Of a stretch of 64,000 bases of DNA, positions 53,580 to 62,409 are shown piece after piece. Position 1 is the first letter of the stretch. Every line of letters begins with the position of its first letter. This DNA is from an uncultured SAR86 cluster bacterium (GTDB taxonomy: Bacteria > Pseudomonadota > Gammaproteobacteria > Magnimaribacterales > D2472). The notes beneath the pieces are model-generated. The model was not told the DNA's origin and searched no databases. It worked only from the letters and a program-made list of their open reading frames with translations. The position numbers and the translations under genes were made by a program. The DNA is taken from assembly GCA_902623535.1 (NCBI GenBank), contig CACNUA010000004.1, positions 1 to 64,000 of the forward strand, in the 5' to 3' direction.

Positions 53580-53740
53580 GTAATTAAATTAATTATTAGT
53601 AGTACAAAAAATATAAATGAGCAGTTAATAATTAAAAATAAAAATATAAATTTTCCTAAACTTATATCTTTCATATCATTTTCTAAATCAGACGATTTTC
53701 TTATGCCAAAAAAAGAGGCTATGATACGCTTTAACCACAT
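53576..53740 (-). CDS. DUF2970 small membrane protein
   Basis: This 54-residue protein follows the DUF2970 layout: an amphipathic N-terminus with the RIIASFFGIRKS segment, a charged loop (DLENDMKDISLGKF) and one C-terminal transmembrane helix. The function is unknown. ATG 53740 is preferred; a longer TTG start (53764) would run into the divergent nfuA gene. The start codons of the two divergent genes are only 5 bases apart. It shares 4 bases with trmA. Confidence 0.8.
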   Translation of the reverse strand: MWLKRIIASFFGIRKSSDLENDMKDISLGKFIFLFLIINCSFIFFVLLIINLIT

Positions 53741-53745
53741 TAAAT

Positions 53746-54342
53746 ATGAGCGAAATAATAACAATTACAGAATCAGCAGAGAAGTATCTAGCAAAACTTC
53801 TTGATGAAAAAAAAGATAGAAGCATGGCAGTTAGAGTCTTTGTTAGTGATCCTGGAACACCTAAAGCAGAAACCTGTCTCGCTTTTTGTAAAATTGGTGA
53901 GCATGAAGATCAAGATACATTAATAGAATTGAAGACCTTAAAGGTTTTTGTGGAAACTCGATCAATACCTTTTCTTGAGGATGCAGAAATTAACTTTGAT
54001 ACTGATAATTTTGGGGGTCAGTTAACCATCAAATCTCCAAATTCTAGACTTCCAAATATTTCTCCAGATAGTCCCCTTGAAGATAAAGTAAATTATGTAA
54101 TCTATAATGAGATTAATCCAATGCTTGAATCGCATGGTGGGGTTGTAAACTTAGTTGAAATAACTGACGAGGGTGATGCTGTTTTGCAATTTGGAGGCGG
54201 TTGTCAGGGATGTGGAATGGTAGATGTAACCCTAAAAGATGGCATTGAAAAGACTCTGTTAGAAAAATTTTCTGAATTAAAATCGGTCAAGGATATTACC
54301 GATCATTCCTTAACAGAAAATGCTTATTATTCAGAATCCTGA
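53746..54342 (+). CDS. nfuA: Fe-S biogenesis protein NfuA
   Basis: This 198-residue iron-sulfur carrier has an N-terminal degenerate A-type domain (about 1-100; no complete A-type cysteine triad, though CLAFC is present) and a C-terminal Nfu domain with the cluster-binding CxxC in GGGCQGCGMVDVTLK. It delivers [4Fe-4S] clusters to apoproteins. TATGAT at 53720-53725 may be a -10, 20 bases before the ATG. It is convergent with csiV, overlapping 12 bases. Confidence 0.96.
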   Translation: MSEIITITESAEKYLAKLLDEKKDRSMAVRVFVSDPGTPKAETCLAFCKIGEHEDQDTLIELKTLKVFVETRSIPFLEDAEINFDTDNFGGQLTIKSPNSRLPNISPDSPLEDKVNYVIYNEINPMLESHGGVVNLVEITDEGDAVLQFGGGCQGCGMVDVTLKDGIEKTLLEKFSELKSVKDITDHSLTENAYYSES

Positions 54343-55164
54343 TAGTTTTTTAAGGTATATCATTATCCCAAACTGAGGGTGATCAAAATAGTGGACTTGC
54401 TCATTAAACACTCTTCTATCTTCATCAATTATTAGAGTTGCAGAGCTTTTACTAATAACCTCATCTACGGGATATTGTTCAATTGTTTTTATATCACCTT
54501 CGAATAAATTATCTATATCAATACTTATTTTTACATCATTTACATCACCTTCATTTAACAAGGCTGTATAAGCTTTACGCTTAATTTCTTTTATTCCATT
54601 AGCATTCTCTGATAACTCAATTGTCTGACTATCAAGCATACCCAGTACATCTAGGTGCAAGTACCTTTCTTTGTATGTTTTGATGTATAAATTAAGTTCA
54701 TTAGCAATAACGTTAACAAATTTTGAACTATTGCTGTCAAAAACGCCCTGAACCCAACTTCCTGAATCAATTAACTCATAATCAGATCTTCTCTCTATTC
54801 TTCGTTTAAAAGTTTCTAATTTAGTGAGAGATTTATTTTCATTAAACCAAAGTTGGGGATTTGGATTAGCTAAAGGTTCCTGAGTTAAAGTTTCTACCTC
54901 TTTTTCCTCATAAATAATTTCACCTATTGAATCCAATGATTCATATTTACTATTAAATGATTCATCTAAATTTCTTATGACTATCTCATTAGTATCTTTC
55001 TTTAATGAAATTACTGAAGATGGGCTAATTGATAACTCTTTTAGGGTAAAAACTTCATCAGTGGTAAATTGCAAATTCTTAAACACCACATATTCAATAA
55101 GGTATTCATCGCTTCTTGCAGAGGTAATAAAGAAAATTGCAAATATAACTTTAAATAAGTGCAT
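54331..55164 (-). CDS. csiV: CsiV-like periplasmic protein
   Basis: This 277-residue secreted protein has a signal peptide (about 1-18, cleavage after SARS). It matches the CsiV family found next to mfd: an N-terminal segment LIEYVVFKNLQF, a central YELIDSGSWVQGVF element and the C-terminal IIDEDRRVFNEQVHYFDHPQFG, including the family's H-Y-x-D-H-P. In Vibrio, CsiV is a peptidoglycan-associated regulator of LpoA-dependent synthesis. Its start overlaps the mfd end by 14 bases, so both are co-transcribed. Confidence 0.85.
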   Translation of the reverse strand: MHLFKVIFAIFFITSARSDEYLIEYVVFKNLQFTTDEVFTLKELSISPSSVISLKKDTNEIVIRNLDESFNSKYESLDSIGEIIYEEKEVETLTQEPLANPNPQLWFNENKSLTKLETFKRRIERRSDYELIDSGSWVQGVFDSNSSKFVNVIANELNLYIKTYKERYLHLDVLGMLDSQTIELSENANGIKEIKRKAYTALLNEGDVNDVKISIDIDNLFEGDIKTIEQYPVDEVISKSSATLIIDEDRRVFNEQVHYFDHPQFGIMIYLKKLSGF

Positions 55165-58100
55165 TTATGAAACTTTTGATCTGTTGTCTCGCATCATTGC
55201 TTTTTAATTTTAAATTAATTTTATTTTCAGCATTAAGTTTAAATTCATATAAATTAGAATTCATTAGTTCCATAAATTTTTTAAAATTCTCATCGCTTAT
55301 CGGTTTAATAAACTTGAACTGCAAAAAATTATTTCTATTGAGATAGATATTGGAAATACCAATTTCAGTTGCAGTTAACGCAATCTCTGCATCATATAAT
55401 AAGTTATTCACTGGATTTGGAAGTTTTCCACATTGATCAACAAGTTCTTTTGAAATCATTTTAATATCTTCCACATTTTTGCATGCAGAAATTTTTCTGT
55501 AGTATTTCAATCTGTCTGTCATTGAGGGAAGGTATTGCTCAGGTATAAGCGACTTATCACCTAGATTGATTTCAAAGTCTATCTTATTTTTATCATCAAT
55601 TCCTTTCAATTGATTTATACAATCCTTAAGAATAGATAAATATAGAGTTAATCCAATCTCTTCAATATGACCTGACTGTTTTTCTCCTAAAAATTGTCCA
55701 GCTCCTCTGAGCTCTAAGTCCTCTTGTGCAATAAAATATCCAGCACCAAGAGCTGAGTGCCTAGAGAGTACTTCGAGTCTGTTATCTGCGTGTTTAGGAA
55801 TGTATTTATCAGGGATTAAATAATAACAATATGCCTGCTTTGATGATCGACCAACCCGTCCCCGAAGTTGATGTAATTGAGCTAATCCAAACTTGTGCGC
55901 ATTATCAACAATAATAGTATTTGCATTTGGTATGTCTAAGCCCATTTCAACAATTGTTGTGCAAATTAAAACATCTAGCTCTCCTGTACTAAATGCATTC
56001 ATTTGTTGTTTTATTTCAGATTTTTTGAGTTGACCATGAGCTATACCAATTCTTATATTAGGCATCAATTGTAATAAATACGCTTTAGTACCTTCATGCT
56101 GAGATATATCATTTGTAACGTAAAACACTTGTCCGTTTCGAGAAATCTCCCTTTGTATTGAAGATTTAATAGTTTGATTTTCATGAACCTTGACGAATGT
56201 TTTTGTAGATATTCTATTACTCGGTGGAGAATACAGATAAGAAAAATCCTTCAACCCTGAGAAAATATAATTTAGTGTTTTAGGGATTGGAGTTGCAGAA
56301 AGATAAAGTATGTGAATGCCTGTCTGTCTCGATTTTATAAACTCTTTTTGTTTGGTACCAAAACGATGCTCTTCATCTATGACCAATAATCCCACACTGC
56401 TAAAATCAATGTCGCTGTTAAGGAGTGCATGGGTACCAATAAGAATATCAATTTTCCTATTATTAAAGTTGTAAATAATATTATTTTTTTCTTTAACTGT
56501 TTTATGACGTGACAAACCTTCAATTAGGTATGGAAAATTTTTAAATCGAATTTTAAATGTTTCTAGGTGCTGGCTCACTAGAACTGTACTAGGGCATAGA
56601 ATAATGATTTGTTTTTGATTATAGGCAACTAAATTTGTTGCTCTCATAGCTACTTCTGTCTTTCCAAATCCTACATCACCGCATATTACACGGTTCATTG
56701 GTTTAATAAGTTTTAAATCTTTGTATACATCATTGATACAAGTAAGTTGATCTTTGGTTAATTGATATGGAAAAGAATTATTAAAATCAGCATCAATTTT
56801 TAAATCTAATCTCATTGGTATAGAGGTTGAGATTGATCTCTTAGATTCGATATCTAACAATTCAATAGCTAAGTCGTTTACCTTATCTTTTATCTTTTTT
56901 TTCTTATTAACCCATTTCTTTGACGACAATGAATCTAAGGGATGATCGATATTATTTCTTTGAAATTTACTTAATAGATAATGTTGCCGAGTCGGTATAA
57001 ATAGTTTCTCATTATCTTGGTAAACAATCTCTAAAAACTCTTCTTCATGATTACTTGTAGTAACATTCTTGAGTCCCTCATATATACCTATTCCATATGA
57101 TTCATGGACAACATAATCACCTTCATTAAAATTAATTGATTCAATTAATGAATCTGACTTAGCTTCATCGGTGACAACCGGTTGTAGGTAATTAGATGAT
57201 TGGATATTTTCTATATGCAATAGCAGAGTGCTACCTAATACCTGTGATCTTAAATTATTCTGCTTGGTTAGATAAAAACCTTTATTTTTAATATCTTCAG
57301 CATGATACATTAATTCAATATTGGGAATTATTTTCTTAACTTCGTTTAAAGTTTCATCATTATTAGTTGCTATAAATACTTTCTTAAAGTTTTTTGCAGA
57401 TTTTGCATCATGAAGATCTGATATTAATTCAAAGATATTTTTTTGTTCAAGTAATAAATTATTGTCTTTAAGATTTATTTTTTTTGATCTCTCTAAATAT
57501 CCCTTAAATGTTTCTAATTTTAAAAAAAGCTTTTCGACTGTAGGTATCGGTCTGTAGAGTTGACTACTTTCGATTATATATCTTTCTTTTAAATATTTAT
57601 TGTATTCAATTGCAACTTCTAAAGTATTTGAGAAGCTTATAATTTCAAGATTAGGAATATATTCAATAAAGCTACTTAGCTTCATGTCCTTAAAGAAGAA
57701 AGGAAGATAAACTTCATATCCATCTATTAATATTCCATCTGAAATACTTTTAAATAGATCTATATTTCTTTCATCAATATCAAGAAAATATTCACGCCAT
57801 TGTGATTTAAATAATCCAATCGAATCTTCATCTAAGGGCAATTCATGTCCAGATGAAAGACTAAAACTATCTATTTCATTTAAAGATAATTGTGTATTCA
57901 CATTGAATTCTCGAATACTTTCTAATTCATCGCCAAAAAAATCTAATCTAATCCCATGCGTTGTGTGAGATGGATTTATATCAATGATCCCACCTCTAAC
58001 GGAGTATTCATTAAGTGAATCAACTCTTTCAACTCTTGAGTAGCCTAATTGATTTAAGATGTTTAGTACTTCATTAAAATCTATGTCAGAATTGATTGTT

Positions 58101-58432
58101 AATTCCTGACTGGCTTGAAAAAAATACTTTGGTGGCAATAAAGAAAATAAATTCTGAATTGAGCTTATAAATATGGTGTTTTTTGCTTTAGTGCAATATT
58201 TTAAAAACTTAGATCTTTTGAGAAGAACATTTTTATCAGATGAAAATTGATCAAATGGTAAGATCTCTCTATCAGGGAAATATTGAACATCGTGCTTAGT
58301 AAAAAAACTTAATTCCTTTGAAAGCATATTGGCTTCATAGGGTGAAGAAGCAAGAATTAGATAATTTTTAGCGTCAGATGAAACGTAATCTTTAATATCG
58401 CTTATATATGACGTAGGAATGGAGAAATTCAT
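55151..58432 (-). CDS. mfd: Transcription-repair coupling factor Mfd
   Basis: This 1093-residue ATPase removes RNA polymerase stalled at DNA lesions and recruits UvrA. Order: UvrB-like N-terminal module, RNA-polymerase-interacting domain with the GDYVVHESYGIGIYEGL segment, helicase core with Walker A GDVGFGKTE (about 585-593) and DEEHRFG (about 682), LHQLRGRVGR in the second RecA domain, and the C-terminal TRCF domain. It is slightly shorter than E. coli Mfd (1148). TTAACT-17-TATACT at 58439-58467 is a good promoter ending 6 bases before the ATG, so a leaderless start is likely. Confidence 0.97.
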   Translation of the reverse strand: MNFSIPTSYISDIKDYVSSDAKNYLILASSPYEANMLSKELSFFTKHDVQYFPDREILPFDQFSSDKNVLLKRSKFLKYCTKAKNTIFISSIQNLFSLLPPKYFFQASQELTINSDIDFNEVLNILNQLGYSRVERVDSLNEYSVRGGIIDINPSHTTHGIRLDFFGDELESIREFNVNTQLSLNEIDSFSLSSGHELPLDEDSIGLFKSQWREYFLDIDERNIDLFKSISDGILIDGYEVYLPFFFKDMKLSSFIEYIPNLEIISFSNTLEVAIEYNKYLKERYIIESSQLYRPIPTVEKLFLKLETFKGYLERSKKINLKDNNLLLEQKNIFELISDLHDAKSAKNFKKVFIATNNDETLNEVKKIIPNIELMYHAEDIKNKGFYLTKQNNLRSQVLGSTLLLHIENIQSSNYLQPVVTDEAKSDSLIESINFNEGDYVVHESYGIGIYEGLKNVTTSNHEEEFLEIVYQDNEKLFIPTRQHYLLSKFQRNNIDHPLDSLSSKKWVNKKKKIKDKVNDLAIELLDIESKRSISTSIPMRLDLKIDADFNNSFPYQLTKDQLTCINDVYKDLKLIKPMNRVICGDVGFGKTEVAMRATNLVAYNQKQIIILCPSTVLVSQHLETFKIRFKNFPYLIEGLSRHKTVKEKNNIIYNFNNRKIDILIGTHALLNSDIDFSSVGLLVIDEEHRFGTKQKEFIKSRQTGIHILYLSATPIPKTLNYIFSGLKDFSYLYSPPSNRISTKTFVKVHENQTIKSSIQREISRNGQVFYVTNDISQHEGTKAYLLQLMPNIRIGIAHGQLKKSEIKQQMNAFSTGELDVLICTTIVEMGLDIPNANTIIVDNAHKFGLAQLHQLRGRVGRSSKQAYCYYLIPDKYIPKHADNRLEVLSRHSALGAGYFIAQEDLELRGAGQFLGEKQSGHIEEIGLTLYLSILKDCINQLKGIDDKNKIDFEINLGDKSLIPEQYLPSMTDRLKYYRKISACKNVEDIKMISKELVDQCGKLPNPVNNLLYDAEIALTATEIGISNIYLNRNNFLQFKFIKPISDENFKKFMELMNSNLYEFKLNAENKINLKLKSNDARQQIKSFINALI

Positions 58433-58438
58433 CGAAGA

Positions 58439-58467
58439 AGTATAGATTGTTTTATAAACCTAGTTAA
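58439..58467 (-). promoter_or_regulatory. Promoter of mfd with leaderless start
   Basis: On the minus strand a -35 TTAACT (58462-58467), a 17-base spacer and a -10 TATACT (58439-58444) precede the ATG at 58432 by 6 bases. This is the best-formed promoter among the putative leaderless starts in the window; no RBS is present. The opposite strand carries the candidate promoter region of the acyl-CoA dehydrogenase gene. Confidence 0.6.
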
Positions 58468-58570
58468 CAATCATTTATCACTAAAAATTATACTTTTGAT
58501 GAATATTCAAATAAAATATCGGCACATTTAATGTCATAAAATCTAAATCATTTAATTAAAGGAAATACTA

Positions 58571-59746
58571 ATGGATATAAATTTTTCAGATGCAGATAAT
58601 CATTTCAGACAAGAAGTTAAAGATTATCTTGAAAACAAGTACCCCAAGCATGTAAAAGAAAAACAAAATAATGGTGAGCAATTAACCAAGCAGGACATGA
58701 TTGATTACCATAAATCTCTCTATGAACAAGGATGGGCTGGATATAACTGGCCTGTTGAGTACGGAGGTACCGGTTGGTCGCCCACGCAAATCTATATCTT
58801 TCAAGAGGAATTAGGTTATGCAAACACACCAACAATCCTGCCTTTTGGATTAAATATGGTAGGGCCTGTGATCTATACATTTGGCAACGAAGAACAAAAG
58901 AAGAGATTTTTACCAGACATTCTTGAATTTAATACATGGTGGTGCCAAGGATACTCTGAGCCAGGCTCTGGATCAGATTTGGCATCTCTAAAAACAAAGG
59001 CTGTTAGAGATGGCGATCATTACATAGTTAATGGTTCCAAAACTTGGACTACTTTAGCTCAAAATGCTGATTGGATTTTTTGCTTGGTAAGAACTGAGAC
59101 TACACAAAAGAAGCAAGAGGGTATCTCATTTCTTCTTATAGATATGAAGACTGAAGGAATTGAGGTCAAACCCATCATTACCATCGATGGTGATCACGAA
59201 GTTAATTCAGTATTTTTTACCGATGTAAAAGTTCCAGTAGAGAATTTAATTGGCGAAGAGGGTAAGGGCTGGACTTATGCAAAATTTCTTCTAGCCCATG
59301 AAAGATTTGGTATTGCTGGCGTTCCAAATCAAAAATATTCTCTAAAGCTATTGAAAGATAGAACAAAAGACTTTGCTGATGATGATTTAAAAAAGAAAAT
59401 TGCTGATTATGAAATTGAGCTTTCAGCACTTGAATTTACAGAATTAAGAACTCTAGCTGCACTTGCAAACGGTGGTCATCCTGGAGCAGAATCATCTATT
59501 ATTAAAATTAAAGGTACAGAGCTTCAACAAAGACTTACAGAAATGTATGTTGAGGCTGCCGGTCAATACATTCTTCCTTACGAGGGACCAGAAGGATTTA
59601 ATTCAAATAATACACCTGCCTCTAATGTATCTGATTTTAGTTCTCAGGCTGTCTCAAGATATTTGAACTTTAGAAAAACCTCAATCTATGGTGGATCTAA
59701 TGAAATACAAAAAAATATTATCGCTAAAGCAATCTTAGGAGTATAA
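58571..59746 (+). CDS. Acyl-CoA dehydrogenase, catalytic-type subunit (second pair)
   Basis: This 391-residue flavoprotein shows the ACAD pattern GYSEPGSGSDLASLKT (about 127-142) and YGGSNEIQKNIIAKAIL at the end. Catalytic Glu244 is predicted in LLAHERFG, the isovaleryl-type position. The pairing with the next gene parallels the 50-51 kb pair. It has a proper RBS (AAAGGA, about 58558-58563) 7 bases from the ATG. TTAACA at 58464-58469 and TATACT at 58489-58494 could be promoter boxes, but the spacing (19) is wide. Confidence 0.94.
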   Translation: MDINFSDADNHFRQEVKDYLENKYPKHVKEKQNNGEQLTKQDMIDYHKSLYEQGWAGYNWPVEYGGTGWSPTQIYIFQEELGYANTPTILPFGLNMVGPVIYTFGNEEQKKRFLPDILEFNTWWCQGYSEPGSGSDLASLKTKAVRDGDHYIVNGSKTWTTLAQNADWIFCLVRTETTQKKQEGISFLLIDMKTEGIEVKPIITIDGDHEVNSVFFTDVKVPVENLIGEEGKGWTYAKFLLAHERFGIAGVPNQKYSLKLLKDRTKDFADDDLKKKIADYEIELSALEFTELRTLAALANGGHPGAESSIIKIKGTELQQRLTEMYVEAAGQYILPYEGPEGFNSNNTPASNVSDFSSQAVSRYLNFRKTSIYGGSNEIQKNIIAKAILGV

Positions 59747-59749
59747 ATA

Positions 59750-60844
59750 ATGAATTTAAGCTATTCAGATGAGCAAAATATGCTCCGAGAACAAGTTTTA
59801 AAATTTTGTGAGTCAGACTATACATTCGATGTTAGGGAAAAAATTGTTGAATCGAATTATGGTCATAATCCAGAAACATGGAAACAATTTGCAGACCTTG
59901 GATGGTTGGCAGTGCCTTTCAGTGAGGAGAATGGTGGTTTTAATTTTGGTCCAATTGAGCTAGCAGTTATTTTTGAAGAATTTGGTAAAGCATTAGTAGC
60001 TGAACCATACCTCGCAAATGTTGTTATGAGTGGATCAGTGCTTGAATCATCAAGTAATGATCTGGCAAAACAGACTATAACTAGGATCATTGATGGTACA
60101 GTACAAGTCAGTGTTGCATTCTCAGAAGCAAATAATGGTTATAAATTTCATGATATTGAAACATCAGTTGATGATGGAAAGCTTAATGGAGTGAAAACTG
60201 TAGTATTGAATGCTAGCTTTGCAAATTCATTTCTTGTTTATGCAAGAAATAATGGCAACCCTGTAATTTATTTAGTAGATGCAAAAGCAGCAGGTGTTAG
60301 CGTCAATTCGTTTAGCACAGTTGATGGTCAAAATTGTGGTGATGTTACATTTGAAAATGTGGATGTTGATGAATCCTTAATCATTAGTAATGAGAATGAT
60401 GCAACACAAACAATTAATGTAATGCTTGATTTAGCAAACTTATGCTTATGTGCTGAAGCTGTTGGAGGAATGACTGCTTCATATCTAAAGACTGTTCAAT
60501 ACACAAAGGAAAGAGAGCAATTTGGCCAGCCAATATCTAATTTTCAAGTTTTGCAGCACAGAATGGTAGATATGTTTATTGAAGCTGAGGTATCAAAATC
60601 ACTTCTCTTTAAAGCAATGCTTCAATTGGATGGAAAGGACGACGAAGCTAGTAAGACCATATCAGGACTTAAAGCACAAATTGGTAAGTCAAGTCGTCAA
60701 GTAGGTCAGACTGCTGTTCAATTGCATGGTGGTATGGGTGTTAGTGATGAAATGTCAATTGGCCATTACCTCAAGAGATTTACTGTTATAGATGCATTAT
60801 TTGGAAATCGAAACTATCATCTAAATAATTTTAGTAATTTATAA
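59750..60844 (+). CDS. Acyl-CoA dehydrogenase family protein, likely non-catalytic partner subunit (second pair)
   Basis: This 364-residue ACAD-fold protein has a C-terminal EREQFGQPISNFQVLQHR and LHGGMGVSDEMSIGHYLKRF. The catalytic Glu position reads MLDLANL, with Ala229 instead of Glu. It follows the catalytic-type gene after 3 bases, so the two are probably co-translated as a heteromeric enzyme, as at 48.9-51.2 kb. A role in oxidation of bulky or branched acyl-CoA, as in steroid side-chain pathways, is inferred and needs biochemical support. Confidence 0.9.
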   Translation: MNLSYSDEQNMLREQVLKFCESDYTFDVREKIVESNYGHNPETWKQFADLGWLAVPFSEENGGFNFGPIELAVIFEEFGKALVAEPYLANVVMSGSVLESSSNDLAKQTITRIIDGTVQVSVAFSEANNGYKFHDIETSVDDGKLNGVKTVVLNASFANSFLVYARNNGNPVIYLVDAKAAGVSVNSFSTVDGQNCGDVTFENVDVDESLIISNENDATQTINVMLDLANLCLCAEAVGGMTASYLKTVQYTKEREQFGQPISNFQVLQHRMVDMFIEAEVSKSLLFKAMLQLDGKDDEASKTISGLKAQIGKSSRQVGQTAVQLHGGMGVSDEMSIGHYLKRFTVIDALFGNRNYHLNNFSNL

Positions 60845-60852
60845 AAGTTTCA

Positions 60853-62349
60853 GTGAAAGACCTTACTCAAAATCCAGATCTCAGAAAAAGGGAGAAACCT
60901 GATGACTATTTTGGTGATTGGAAATGGAGAGAAGGTCTATCTGACTTAATGATACCTATAATTGGTAATCTCTACAGAAATGGTATTAACATACTGATAT
61001 ACGGTCAATCATTAGTAAATAATTCATCAAGTGAGATTCTTAAAGCTCATAGATTTGCTCGCCAAGTTGATAATAACGAGCTAAGTGAACTTGAAACATT
61101 TCCTATTCTTCAAAGATTGGTAACTTTAAATCTTGCTGATTGTGAAATTGATATTGGTGAACTAACGCTTAGATGTCCATTTTTTAATGAATTAAGAGAT
61201 AATCCTATAGAAAAAATTGATGAGTATCTAAACAGTGAATTGAAGTGTGTTATTGATGTTGAATCCAAAAGACCTGAGTCATCTAAAGATATTGTCTTAT
61301 ATGGTTTTGGCAGGATAGGAAGGTTGATGGCAAGGCTTCTAGTTGAGACAACCGGTCCAGGCAATTATTTTAGGCTTAGAGCAGTTGTTGTCAGAAAAGG
61401 GGCTAGTGATGACGATTTACTTAAAAGAGCTTCATTGCTCAGACGTGATTCAGTCCATGGAAAATTTTCTGGGACAATAAGAGTTGATGCTGATAGTGAT
61501 ACATTGATTGTCAACGGTAACCCAATAAAGTTTATATATGCTAATGGTCCTGAATCCTTTAAATATTCTGATTTTGATATTGATAGACCAATCGTTATTG
61601 ATAATACAGGAGTATGGAGAGATAAAGCAGCTTTATCAAAACATCTTGAAACTGGTGCTGAAAAAGTAGTTCTAACTGCACCTGCAAGAGGAGATATTAA
61701 AAATATCGTTTTTGGTGTCAATGAAGAGATACTTGATGAAAATGACCAAATTATTTCTGCAGCATCATGTACCACTAATGCAATAGTTCCTATTTTAAAA
61801 ATCATGAATGATAAATATCAAATCAATTCAGGACACATTGAGACAGTGCATTCATATACAAATGATCAAAATTTAATTGATAATTACCATAAAGGTGATC
61901 GAAGAGGCAGGAGTGCGGCGTTGAATATGGTGATTACATCAACCGGCGCAGTTAAAGCTGTTGCTAAAGCCATTCCTGAGTTAGCAAACAAGTTAACTGG
62001 CAATGCTATAAGAGTTCCAACACCAAATGTAAGCCTCGCTGTTCTTGTGCTCAATCTAAATGAAGAAGTAGAAAAGTCTGAGCTAAATACTTTTTTAAGA
62101 GATTCTGCATTCCGATCTGAATACAGAAAAATTCTTGGCTTTGTTAACTCATCAGAAATTGTTTCAACGGATTTTTACTCAAGTGAGTTTGCCTCCGTAA
62201 TTGATGCGCAGGCAACCATTGCAGATGGTAAAAAAGTAACTCTATATTGTTGGTATGACAATGAGTATGGATACTCTAAACAAGTACTTAATTTAACACG
62301 AAAAATAGCACATATTGAGTTACCCATTTTACCACTAGCAATTAACTAA
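60853..62349 (+). CDS. gap: Glyceraldehyde-3-phosphate dehydrogenase, long form with N-terminal extension
   Basis: This 498-residue protein has a GAPDH core starting with the NAD motif YGFGRIGRL near residue 148. Catalytic Cys306 lies in SAASCTTNAI, with the downstream catalytic-loop segment HIETVHSYTNDQ, and the end reads WYDNEYGYSKQVLNLT. About 145 residues precede the core, a helical extension known from the long gammaproteobacterial Gap whose gene lies near mfd and nqrA in Pseudomonas. Translation starts at GTG 60853. It may work in the gluconeogenic direction; the extension's role is not known to me. Confidence 0.93.
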   Translation: MKDLTQNPDLRKREKPDDYFGDWKWREGLSDLMIPIIGNLYRNGINILIYGQSLVNNSSSEILKAHRFARQVDNNELSELETFPILQRLVTLNLADCEIDIGELTLRCPFFNELRDNPIEKIDEYLNSELKCVIDVESKRPESSKDIVLYGFGRIGRLMARLLVETTGPGNYFRLRAVVVRKGASDDDLLKRASLLRRDSVHGKFSGTIRVDADSDTLIVNGNPIKFIYANGPESFKYSDFDIDRPIVIDNTGVWRDKAALSKHLETGAEKVVLTAPARGDIKNIVFGVNEEILDENDQIISAASCTTNAIVPILKIMNDKYQINSGHIETVHSYTNDQNLIDNYHKGDRRGRSAALNMVITSTGAVKAVAKAIPELANKLTGNAIRVPTPNVSLAVLVLNLNEEVEKSELNTFLRDSAFRSEYRKILGFVNSSEIVSTDFYSSEFASVIDAQATIADGKKVTLYCWYDNEYGYSKQVLNLTRKIAHIELPILPLAIN

Positions 62350-62409
62350 TTTCCCTAGAATCTAAAGGGTTTTAGAATTATAATTGCAACGTCTTTTTTA
62401 CTGTATACA

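Noticed and set aside
58464..58494. TTAACA/TATACT as a promoter of the acyl-CoA dehydrogenase gene
   Set aside because: The spacing of 19 is long and the same bases on the other strand fit the mfd promoter better; not listed as a feature.
61365..61805. 146-codon frame antisense to the GAPDH gene
   Set aside because: It is a shadow of a strongly conserved gene; the protein has no recognisable motif and no promoter or RBS.
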